Shown in pieces: positions 1-6,286 of a stretch of DNA of 20,383 nt. The position numbers and the translations under genes are program-made. The notes beneath the pieces are model-generated. The model searched no databases. It saw only the letters and a list, made by a program, of their open reading frames with translations, and was not told the origin of the DNA. The first letter of the stretch is position 1, and each line of letters begins with the position of its first letter. Origin of the DNA: Aquirufa sp. (GTDB lineage: Bacteria > Bacteroidota > Bacteroidia > Cytophagales > Spirosomataceae); assembly GCA_030833145.1 (NCBI GenBank), contig JAURHT010000025.1:1-20383 (forward strand), written 5' to 3'.

Positions 1-1251
1 GGTTATTTTCTGAAATACAAGGCACTCAGCCTCCAAGTGATGCCGGAGTTCGTGTACGCCGAGAACCGCGAGTTTGAAACTTTCTCTCTTCAAGGCCCAT
101 TGCGCGCTCCTATGCTCGTTTTATGGAATAGTTCGGATATCCCGGAGCGTTTTGGGACGTCTTCTTATTCCCGTTTTCGTATAGGCCAAAGTGCCCTCCG
201 CCTTTCTTCCCGTTCTGTCTCCGTCGGAATTTCCACGGAGAATCTTTGGTGGGGGCCAGGATTCAGAAATTCGTTAATCATGTCGAATAATGCCCCTGGC
301 TTCTTGCACGGGACATTTAATAGCGTTAAACCTTTAAAAACTTTTCTGGGCGCTTTCGAATTTCAGCTGGTTGGCGGGCGTCTCGAGGGGTCAGGAGTGC
401 AACCCGTGGCGTCAGATTACGTAGTGAACGGAGTGAATTATTTAGAGCCAAAATCCACGGATGCGCGCTACATTTCTGCTTTGACAATTAATTACCAGCC
501 GCGCTGGGTGCCCGGATTATTCCTCGGTTTTTCCCGCGCATTCCACATTTACACTTCCGATATGGGCTCTGGTCTGACAGATGTTTTTCCGTTTATCTTG
601 CCTTTTGAGAAGAAAAATGCGCCTTTAGAGGATGCCAAAAGAAGGGATCAGCTCGCCTCTTTCTCTGCTCGCTGGGTCTTTCCTGCGTCGCATCTAGAGG
701 TCTATGGTGAGGTGGGTTGGAATGATTATTCGACTAGCTTTTGGGATTGGTTTCTATCTAACGAGCACTCGCGCGCCTATTTATTCGGTATGCGCAAAGT
801 TTTTCCACAGTCCAAAGGGCGCTATGTTCGCCTCGCTTTGGAGAACACTTCCATGGAAATGACGGCTGACCGATTAGTCCGCAATAATGGTCCTTGGTAC
901 CGCCACGATTTTGTTCGCCACGGCTATACTCATGAAGGTCAGGTACTGGGCGCCGGCATTGGTCCCGGATCAAATCTCCAAACCTTCGACCTCGCCTTCG
1001 TTCGCCCATCTTCCATCGCAGGCTTTACTATCGAACGCTATGCCCACAACATGGACTATTTTTATGATGCGTTTAGTAACTATGACGCAAAATGGGTGGA
1101 CCTGATGTGGGGAGGGTATTTCCAAAAACGGGTCGGGTCTTTTTCCCTCACCGGCAAGTTAAATTTTGCCTGGATGCGCAATTATGAGTGGGTGCTCGAT
1201 AAGAATGTGTTAAACACACAAATGCAATTATCAGTTACTCGATATTTTTAG
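1..1251 (+). CDS. Wzi-like capsule-assembly outer-membrane beta-barrel protein (5' end missing)
   Basis: The frame is open from the first base of the window (it reads GYFLKYKALSLQVMPEF), so the N terminus and signal peptide lie outside; the GTG/ATG codons at 37-42 are internal. About 416 codons are present. The segment WWGPGFRNSLIMSNNAPGF (coded near 250-300) resembles the conserved core of Bacteroidota Wzi-family capsule assembly proteins. Alternating hydrophobic/polar stretches rich in Tyr, Trp and Phe and a C-terminal phenylalanine (VTRYF) fit an outer-membrane barrel recognised by the BAM complex. Wzi proteins help hold or assemble capsular polysaccharide at the outer membrane. No polysaccharide genes are visible here, so the link to capsule rests on family resemblance only. 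Family call fairly sure, function less so. Confidence 0.75.
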   Translation, partial: GYFLKYKALSLQVMPEFVYAENREFETFSLQGPLRAPMLVLWNSSDIPERFGTSSYSRFRIGQSALRLSSRSVSVGISTENLWWGPGFRNSLIMSNNAPGFLHGTFNSVKPLKTFLGAFEFQLVGGRLEGSGVQPVASDYVVNGVNYLEPKSTDARYISALTINYQPRWVPGLFLGFSRAFHIYTSDMGSGLTDVFPFILPFEKKNAPLEDAKRRDQLASFSARWVFPASHLEVYGEVGWNDYSTSFWDWFLSNEHSRAYLFGMRKVFPQSKGRYVRLALENTSMEMTADRLVRNNGPWYRHDFVRHGYTHEGQVLGAGIGPGSNLQTFDLAFVRPSSIAGFTIERYAHNMDYFYDAFSNYDAKWVDLMWGGYFQKRVGSFSLTGKLNFAWMRNYEWVLDKNVLNTQMQLSVTRYF

Positions 1252-1311
1252 CCCTCGGTATAAAATTTCATTTATTTTTCGGTAATTTCGGATTATTAAT
1301 TCGAAGCCTAC

Positions 1312-1578
1312 ATGAAAAATATTCTTATCGTATTGCTAATCAGTGCATTAAGTTCGTTTGTGGCACCTGCTACGAAGACTATCACAGTGAAAAGTGATCC
1401 TATTGGAGCGGAAGTGATATTAAACGGTTATTACGTAGGAAAAACACCTATCGAAATCAAGATTGACGAAAAGCAATACAATTTTATCTCTGTTTCGAAG
1501 TCTGGCTACAAACGTCAGCGTGTCGAATTGAAAGGAATCGATAAAGAAGTCGAGGTGAAATTAGAGAAGGATCTCTAA
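1312..1578 (+). CDS. Small exported PEGA-domain protein
   Basis: An 88-residue protein. Residues 1-20 form a signal peptide (MKNILIVLLISALSSFVAPA) without a lipobox cysteine. Residues 23-86 are one PEGA domain: ITVKSDPIGAEVILNGYYVGKTP followed by a lysine-rich beta segment and SKSGYKRQRVELKG. PEGA domains are surface or periplasmic beta modules of uncertain role, often found as appendages of larger proteins; here the domain stands alone. The gene starts 60 bp after the Wzi-like gene, with an imperfect -7-like element (TAATTTCG, 1283-1290) in the gap, so it may have its own promoter. Its stop overlaps by 4 bp the stop of the convergent PLP enzyme gene, leaving no room for a terminator. Confidence 0.75.
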   Translation: MKNILIVLLISALSSFVAPATKTITVKSDPIGAEVILNGYYVGKTPIEIKIDEKQYNFISVSKSGYKRQRVELKGIDKEVEVKLEKDL

Positions 1579-2702
1579 ATCGATGCTAGGGCTTGTTCTA
1601 AGTCCGCCCATAAATCATCCACATGTTCCAGTCCGATCGAGAAACGCAACAGGTTTCCCGGAGTCGTACTTTGCGGTCCTTCAATGGACTTGCGGTGTTC
1701 TACCAGCGATTCTACGCCACCTAGGCTGGTTGCTTGTTGGAAAATCTGCAGTTTACCCGCCATCTCCCTCGTTTCTATTTCCCCCGTTTTCACTTGTAAA
1801 GCGATCATGCCGCTGAAGCCCTGAGGCATTTGAGCCTTTGCCAAAGCGTGCTGCGGATGTGATTCCAAGCCAGGGTAATGTACTCTTTCTACTTTGGGGT
1901 GTTTTTCCAAACGCTTCGCGAGTTCCAAAGCATTCGCGCTGTGCTCGCGCATTCTCAAAGGCAAAGTCTTCAATCCCCTTGCTAACAAATAGCAATCCAA
2001 GGGATTAGGCGTCGCCCCCATCAAAATCTGGACGCGTTCAATTCTTTTCGCCCACTCATCATCCTCTTTTACCAGCACCGCCCCACCCATGATGTCCGAG
2101 TGCCCACCAATGTACTTCGTCGTCGCGTGCATTACGATGTCCGCGCCGTGAGCAATGGGGTTTTGGAGCACTGGTGTGCCCATCGTATTATCCACGCCTA
2201 ATTTTAGCCCGTATTTTTTAGCGATAGTTGACAGACCTTTAATATCTGAGATGCTCAGCATCGGATTTGCTGGCGTCTCTGCCCAGATGAGTTTCGTATT
2301 TTTTTGTACCGCTTTTTCTACTGCTTCCAAATCCGTCATATCCACCTGCGTCACCTCAAGACCCCAAGGGCCTAAAATTTCTTCCGCCAGTTTATAGGAG
2401 GCATAATAACCGACTTCTGGCATCAATATGTGGTCTCCGGATTGAAGGCATTGGAAGACGGCGTTGACGGCAGCGAGGCCTGAGCCGAAGGCGAAGCCTC
2501 GCGACGCTCCTTCTAAGGCCGCCAGGCCTTTTTCAAGTGCCGTGCGGTTTGGGTTGGAGTTGCGAGAATACATGTGGCCTTTCGGATAAGTTCCATCCAA
2601 AGCCCGTTCAAAAGTCGTCGTCAAAAACACCGGCGCCGCAATCGCCCCCGCCGTCTCATCCTTCAAATGACTCCCATGTATCGCAATCGTCTCCTTTTTC
2701 AT
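1575..2702 (-). CDS. Trans-sulfuration PLP enzyme (cystathionine gamma-synthase / beta-lyase family)
   Basis: A full-length 375-residue member of the Cys/Met metabolism PLP-dependent family (fold type I). Visible residues: Y45 and R47 in YSRNSNP (phosphate contact from the neighbouring subunit), D171 in DNTMGTP (PLP ring nitrogen), and Schiff-base lysine K196 in [12 protein letters not shown]. The C-terminal [13 protein letters not shown] segment is the typical substrate-carboxylate region. Such enzymes make or cleave cystathionine or release H2S and methanethiol from Cys/Met; cystathionine gamma-synthase, gamma-lyase, beta-lyase and methionine gamma-lyase cannot be told apart reliably by eye, so no symbol is given. 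The ATG at 2702 overlaps the lptB stop by 4 bp (ATGA), so the gene is translated from the lptB message. Confidence 0.9.
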   Translation of the reverse strand: MKKETIAIHGSHLKDETAGAIAAPVFLTTTFERALDGTYPKGHMYSRNSNPNRTALEKGLAALEGASRGFAFGSGLAAVNAVFQCLQSGDHILMPEVGYYASYKLAEEILGPWGLEVTQVDMTDLEAVEKAVQKNTKLIWAETPANPMLSISDIKGLSTIAKKYGLKLGVDNTMGTPVLQNPIAHGADIVMHATTKYIGGHSDIMGGAVLVKEDDEWAKRIERVQILMGATPNPLDCYLLARGLKTLPLRMREHSANALELAKRLEKHPKVERVHYPGLESHPQHALAKAQMPQGFSGMIALQVKTGEIETREMAGKLQIFQQATSLGGVESLVEHRKSIEGPQSTTPGNLLRFSIGLEHVDDLWADLEQALASI

Positions 2703-3433
2703 CGCTGATTTTCTCTAAGCTTAAAGTTTTTACCTAAATACAACCGACGAACTTGTTCGTCATCCGCTAATTCTCGTGGCGTCCCCGCCTTCAAAATCTT
2801 TCCCTCAAAAAGCAAATAAGCCCTATCCGTAATTGACAGCGTCTCATCCACATTATGATCCGTAATCAAGATTCCAATATTCCGGTATTTCAACTTCGAC
2901 ACAATCGTCTGAATCTCCTCCACTGCGATGGGATCGACCCCCGCAAACGGCTCATCCAACAGAATAAACTTAGGATCCACCGCCAGCGCCCTCGCAATCT
3001 CCGTTCTTCTCCTCTCACCCCCAGAAAGCACCTGGCCTAAACTTTTCCGCACATGCGTCAAAGAAAACTCCTCCAATAAACTCTCCACCTTCTCTTTCTG
3101 CGCCGCTTTCGACAAATCCGTCATCTCTAACACCGCCTGAATATTTTCCTCCACACTCAAAGTCCTAAAAACCGATGCCTCCTGTGCTAAATAACCGATT
3201 CCTAATCTCGCCCGCTTATACATAGGCAAGTCCGTTACGTCCAAATCATCCAAAAACACTTTCCCCTCATTCGGCTTCACTAATCCCGTCGCGATGTAAA
3301 AAGACGTAGTTTTACCCGCGCCATTTGGCCCCAACAATCCCACAATCTCCCCTTGCGCCACCTGATACGAAATGTGATCATTCACTAATCGCTGGCCGTA
3401 TTTCTTGACTAAATTCTCTGTCCGTAAAATCAT
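2699..3433 (-). CDS. lptB: LPS export ABC transporter ATP-binding protein
   Basis: 244 residues, the normal LptB length. Walker A is GPNGAGKT (35-42), the Q-loop glutamine Q84 is in YLAQEASVF, the signature is LSGGE (136-140) with [10 protein letters not shown], Walker B is [13 protein letters not shown] (D160, E161), and the H-loop histidine is H193 in TDHNVDETL. The combination [15 protein letters not shown] plus TDHNV is characteristic of LptB. The protein is cytoplasmic and powers LptFG, which pulls lipopolysaccharide from the inner membrane into the Lpt bridge. It is the first gene of a two-gene unit with the PLP enzyme, and its partners LptF/G/A/C are not in the window, as is usual in Bacteroidota. 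Upstream lies the 600-bp repeat-rich gap; a weak TATTTTTA -7-like match sits just before the ATG. Confidence 0.95.
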   Translation of the reverse strand: MILRTENLVKKYGQRLVNDHISYQVAQGEIVGLLGPNGAGKTTSFYIATGLVKPNEGKVFLDDLDVTDLPMYKRARLGIGYLAQEASVFRTLSVEENIQAVLEMTDLSKAAQKEKVESLLEEFSLTHVRKSLGQVLSGGERRRTEIARALAVDPKFILLDEPFAGVDPIAVEEIQTIVSKLKYRNIGILITDHNVDETLSITDRAYLLFEGKILKAGTPRELADDEQVRRLYLGKNFKLRENQR

Positions 3434-3638
3434 GCCTTAAAAATACGAATTATTTCCATGTTTTCGCGCTCGCCCTTGGTTGAGTGCCTAGTATCAAACG
3501 CAATAAAGGCTCTGATTGTTCTGAATAGCTTTTTGTTAACAATAAGTAGGATAGTTCAGAATCGCCTAGCAGTTCACAATGGCTCCGATACGCGTTGAAT
3601 GGTCTTTGGTAAAATAAATCGTCCGGCGTTAAAGTCGA

Positions 3639-3665
3639 TTTTCAGGTATTGACACAATGTGTCAA
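3639..3665. repeat. Dispersed palindromic repeat, copy 1 (right arm decayed)
   Basis: Begins with TTTTCAGGTATTGACA, identical to the left arm of copy 2. The inner part forms TTGACAC-AAT-GTGTCAA (7-bp arms, 3649-3665), after which the right arm diverges (gagcgag instead of TACCTGAAAA). The shared block including the preceding TCGA is 20 bp long and lies exactly 100 bp from the same block in copy 2. Confidence 0.8.
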
Positions 3666-3738
3666 GAGCGAGAGTATTAGGTGTTGAGCTCTTTTAAAAG
3701 CTCTTTTTGTGAATAATTGGCCAAATCTATAAACTCGA

Positions 3739-3775
3739 TTTTCAGGTATTGACAAAAAGTGTCAATACCTGAAAA
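3739..3775. repeat. Dispersed palindromic repeat, copy 2 (perfect)
   Basis: Perfect inverted repeat with 16-bp arms: TTTTCAGGTATTGACA (3739-3754), 5-nt loop AAAAG, and TGTCAATACCTGAAAA (3760-3775). It could fold as a strong RNA or cruciform hairpin on either strand. No T-tract follows either arm, so it does not look like a normal terminator. A diverged copy in the opposite orientation lies at 13187-13222. Confidence 0.9.
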
Positions 3776-3910
3776 CGCCTTTGCATACCTCGCTGGTATT
3801 TTAACACTATGCCGTTTCAGGCACTTCAGGGCCATTATTGATTTTTCTATCAGGAAATAATAAATCTATACTCTCTACTTTATAATCTCAGCTAAGTCGA
3901 CATCGTCGCG

Positions 3911-4025
3911 ACTAAATCGCGTAGCGATGACCTCGCACAGCGACCCGACTAAATTGCGAAGCAATGACTGAACGACACAGTCGTGACTAAGTCACGCAGT
4001 GACGACTAAATCGCGCAGCGATGAC
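3911..4025. repeat. Cluster of four short hairpin repeats with covarying stems
   Basis: Four 21-bp units of form ACTAA-stem-loop-stem-GAC start at 3911, 3948, 3986 and 4005. Stems and loops: ATCGC/gta/GCGAT; ATTGC/gaa/GCAAT; GTCAC/gca/GTGAC; ATCGC/gca/GCGAT. Whenever one arm changes, the other changes to keep pairing. Units 3 and 4 overlap (the end of unit 3, ACGAC, supplies the start of unit 4). Flanking sequence holds further related fragments (AAGTCGACATCGTCGCGAC at 3893-3911; GTCGTGAC at 3980-3987). The cluster lies 3' of the minus-strand lipoprotein gene, so it would be in its 3' untranslated region if that transcript continues. Confidence 0.85.
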
Positions 4026-4040
4026 TAGCGCGCCGCGCTA
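4026..4040 (-). repeat. Palindrome at the 3' end of the lipoprotein gene
   Basis: TAGCGCG-C-CGCGCTA, 7-bp arms around one base, whose right edge contains the TAG stop of the lipoprotein gene. As RNA it can form a 5-bp GC-rich stem with a 5-nt loop. No U-run follows on the minus strand, so termination is only a possibility. Confidence 0.5.
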
Positions 4041-4559
4041 CAACACCACCCCACTAACCGAATAGCGAGTAGGCGATGAAAACCAGCGCAGAGCTTGAGA
4101 TCCTGAAATAGAGTAGGAAACGACGCGACCTGAGACCAGGTGCATGGAGAGTTTTTTGGAGGTAAGGTAAATTAAATTCTCCGAAGAGATCTCAAAATCA
4201 ACGGTAACCGGTCTGCCGGATGAGTCTAAAGCGATTTGGAAGGTACGAACGGGAAGGTCTTCGCCTTTTTTCAGCACGTAATGGATCAGGCCAGGGGTGC
4301 TGCGATTCTCATAACTGAGGGCGTAGGCAGGTTTGTTGAGGTCGGCTTCGCGGAAGAGGGCCCATTCTTTGGCCAAATCCACCTGAACCGAATCAATGAC
4401 TTCTGCTGTGCCGTCGAGGATGACGGTCTTTTTTACCGAAAGGGGGGAAGATGATAGGCGGTTCAGCTCTTTATTCCAGTCATAGAAATGGGTGGCCGGC
4501 TCAGGGGAGCTGGTGCACGCGAGAAGACTAAATAAAAGTAAAATGCTGAGGCGAATCAT
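4038..4559 (-). CDS. Hypothetical lipoprotein
   Basis: 173 residues with a lipoprotein signal: hydrophobic segment 3-13 then lipobox LLAC with the lipidated cysteine at C15, followed by a short polar linker (TSSPEPATHFYDW). The mature part is a mixed sequence with many short beta-like segments (TVILDGTAEVIDSVQVDL; RPVTVDFEISSENLIYL; HLVSGRVVSYSISG) and no cysteine pair or catalytic motif I recognise. Probably attached to the periplasmic face of a membrane. It starts 21 bp after the small XRE-type regulator gene on the same strand, so the two are likely co-transcribed and the regulator may control it. Family not recognised; the lipoprotein call itself is solid. Confidence 0.8.
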   Translation of the reverse strand: MIRLSILLLFSLLACTSSPEPATHFYDWNKELNRLSSSPLSVKKTVILDGTAEVIDSVQVDLAKEWALFREADLNKPAYALSYENRSTPGLIHYVLKKGEDLPVRTFQIALDSSGRPVTVDFEISSENLIYLTSKKLSMHLVSGRVVSYSISGSQALRWFSSPTRYSVSGVVL

Positions 4560-4580
4560 CCCCCCAAAGGTAAGAAAAAT

Positions 4581-4787
4581 TTAAGCGGAGAACACATCCT
4601 CGATGGGAATCTTCAAGACTTGGATGAGTAGGTAAATTTTAGTGGCGTTTGGATAATGTTTTCCGGATTCCCAATAATTGTAGGCGCTTTGGGAAACTCC
4701 TACTGCGGAGGCGACCTCCTGTTGTGTCATCCGAAGTGTCAAGCGCGACTTGATCAAAACGGTCGAAAAGACGAGTTTGGTTTTCAT
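4581..4787 (-). CDS. Small XRE/Cro-type helix-turn-helix regulator
   Basis: 68 residues consisting almost only of an HTH_3 domain: IKSRLTLRMTQQEVASAVGV (about 12-31) then SQSAYNYWESGKHYPNATKIYLLIQVLKIPIEDVFS. The pattern of T-Q-x-E-V-A-x-x-x-G-V-S followed by a W-E-S-G-K-x-x-P turn is typical of the family. It binds DNA, probably as a dimer, with no separate sensor domain visible. It is the first gene of a two-gene unit with the lipoprotein. Upstream sequence (4788-4900) is AT-rich without a clear -7 element. The short stand-alone form also fits the antitoxin part of some systems, but the partner is a secreted lipoprotein and not a toxin, so I do not favour that. Confidence 0.85.
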   Translation of the reverse strand: MKTKLVFSTVLIKSRLTLRMTQQEVASAVGVSQSAYNYWESGKHYPNATKIYLLIQVLKIPIEDVFSA

Positions 4788-4911
4788 ATTTATTAGTGGT
4801 TACAGTTATATTTTTGATAATATTCAGAGAATAAACGCAAAAACAAAACTTAAGCCACAATTATATAGAACTTTATGAAAACACTGATAATGAGACGCAT
4901 TGATAGTATAA

Positions 4912-4953
4912 AAAAAGTCCTCAAAAGACAAAATCGGCTTTTGAGGACTTTTT
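4912..4953 (-). terminator. Strong rho-independent terminator of the amidohydrolase operon
   Basis: Perfect 16-bp stem AAAAAGTCCTCAAAAG (4912-4927) / CTTTTGAGGACTTTTT (4938-4953) with a 10-nt loop. On the minus strand it starts 21 bp after the stop of the 434-residue amidohydrolase gene and the stem ends in a run of seven U. The other side also has a T-run, so it could act in both directions. Confidence 0.9.
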
Positions 4954-4973
4954 AGAGTAAACTTTAATTCAAT

Positions 4974-6278
4974 TTATTTCACGTTGTACTTGTACTTATA
5001 ACGCTCAAATAATTGGGAATGTTTGTTGTCCAAATTCAGGGCACGGCCTTGAATATAGGCATGAGTCAAAACGCTCGAACGCATATCCAACACATCACCT
5101 GTAGAGATGATTACGTTTGCATCTTTGCCCGCTTCGATGCTGCCGGTGCGGTCAGCGATACCCAAGATTTTAGCAGCGTTCAACGTAATCGCAGAAAGCG
5201 CTTCTTCCTTTGTCATTCCATAAGCAGACATGGTCCCAGCGTGGAATGGAAGGTCGCGTTGGCGCCAGTTTCCATCTCCTGCTTCGAAGCCCATCGAGAA
5301 TAAAACGCCGGCTTTTTGAAGCATTCCTGGTGTCTTATAGGGTTGATCTACTGCATCGTCTTCTGAGGCAGGTAGGCTGTGGATTTCTCCCAAAATCACA
5401 GAAACCTTATTCTCCTTCAAAATATCCGCAATCATCCAGCTGTCTGTGGCTCCTACGAGGACAAGTTTGAAGTTGAATTCTTTGGCAAAATTAATGGCCG
5501 CCAGCATCTCCTTCACTAAGTCGCAGTGCACGAAAAAGGGCTTGCTTCCGTCGAATAAGCCTCTAGTGGCTTCGAACTTCAAGTTTGTGCTTGTATGGGT
5601 CTTCTCGTTTAGATATGCTTTTGCTTCCTTAAAAAAGGACCGCGCCTCTTCGAGGCGCGCCAACCCCGCCGCCACTGGATCCGCGTTCGCTCCTCTTCTT
5701 TGAAAAGCAGCTGGACGGTTAATCAAGGCTGGCATCTTAAAGTGAATACCGTTGTCCATCGCGTAAGCGGCATCTTGCCAGTTCCAAGCATCTAATTGTA
5801 CGACGCTAGAAGAACCAGGAATCATCCCACCCTGCGGCGTGATTTGCGCTAATAAAACGCCATTCGAACGCACCGTGTTGATGATTTTCGAATCGGTATT
5901 ATAGGCTACGATCGAACGAATGTTCGGGTTCATTTCGCCTAATTCCTCGATGTCGATGGTCGATTTCGTGGAAGCGAATTCCACTAAACCTAAGCTTGAA
6001 TTAGGGGCGATTAAGCCTGGATAGACTTGCTTACCTGTGGCATCAATGCGCTCTACGTCGCCTGAAATAGTCACGGGAGTGGCAGAAACGGTTTTGATTT
6101 TGCCTTTTTCGAGAACGAGTGTGCCGTTTTCGATGATGGTCCCGTTGCCCACGTGGATTGTACCGCCGGTGATGACGATGGTCTTGCTTTGGGCAGGGGA
6201 TGGGTGCATGGTTTCTTGCGCGAAAGCCGAAAGGCCGCTAAGCGCAAAGAAAAGAGTATATATGATCTGTTTTTTCAT
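4974..6278 (-). CDS. Secreted amidohydrolase-like protein with degenerate metal site
   Basis: 434 residues with a signal peptide (1-20, ending SAFAQ). The N-terminal beta sandwich (VITGGTIHVGNGTIIENGTLVLEKGKI) and the C-terminal ITLNAAKILGIADRTGSIEAGKDANVII segment are typical of the amidohydrolase superfamily. The HxH metal motif that normally follows PGL/FID is replaced: PGLIAPNSSLG (87-97) has Asn93 and Ser95. Other histidines remain (VHCD, GEIHSLP, LPFHAGT). Family members of this paired type are usually annotated as imidazolonepropionase-like or peptidase-like; the substrate is unknown. The start lies 8 bp downstream of the 1002-residue partner's stop, so the two are translated from one message and probably act in the same periplasmic process. 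It could be a non-catalytic or mononuclear partner. Confidence 0.85.
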   Translation of the reverse strand: MKKQIIYTLFFALSGLSAFAQETMHPSPAQSKTIVITGGTIHVGNGTIIENGTLVLEKGKIKTVSATPVTISGDVERIDATGKQVYPGLIAPNSSLGLVEFASTKSTIDIEELGEMNPNIRSIVAYNTDSKIINTVRSNGVLLAQITPQGGMIPGSSSVVQLDAWNWQDAAYAMDNGIHFKMPALINRPAAFQRRGANADPVAAGLARLEEARSFFKEAKAYLNEKTHTSTNLKFEATRGLFDGSKPFFVHCDLVKEMLAAINFAKEFNFKLVLVGATDSWMIADILKENKVSVILGEIHSLPASEDDAVDQPYKTPGMLQKAGVLFSMGFEAGDGNWRQRDLPFHAGTMSAYGMTKEEALSAITLNAAKILGIADRTGSIEAGKDANVIISTGDVLDMRSSVLTHAYIQGRALNLDNKHSQLFERYKYKYNVK

Positions 6279-6286
6279 CTTGAATC

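Larger units (their letters stand above)
3434..4037. other. Gene-free, repeat-rich intergenic region
   Basis: No convincing open frame on either strand. It holds a perfect TTGTTAACAA palindrome (3533-3542) flanked by TTCTGAA (3519-3525) and TTCAGAA (3555-3561); two copies of a long palindromic repeat (3639 and 3739); a weak hairpin GAGCT/AGCTC followed by five T (3686-3708), which resembles a plus-strand terminator although no plus-strand gene precedes it; a cluster of four short hairpin repeats (3911-4025); and a TAGCGCG-C-CGCGCTA palindrome (4026-4040) that ends in the stop codon of the lipoprotein gene. Function unknown. Several small RNA structures or remnants of small mobile repeats are possible. 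Confidence 0.7.

Noticed and set aside
3686..3708. Plus-strand terminator
   Set aside because: The stem is only 5 bp with a mismatch and no plus-strand gene lies upstream; noted only as part of the intergenic region.
3639..3775. Insertion sequence ends
   Set aside because: There is no transposase frame between or beside the repeats and no target-site duplication could be recognised.
3911..4025. CRISPR-like array
   Set aside because: Units start at irregular spacing (37, 38, 19 bp), two overlap, stems vary, and there are no uniform unique spacers or cas genes.
4581..4787. Antitoxin of a toxin-antitoxin pair
   Set aside because: The co-transcribed partner has a lipoprotein signal and no toxin fold; no other small gene is adjacent.
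4639..4860. 73-codon frame overlapping the XRE regulator
   Set aside because: The regulator frame gives a clear HTH domain; the overlapping frame gives none.
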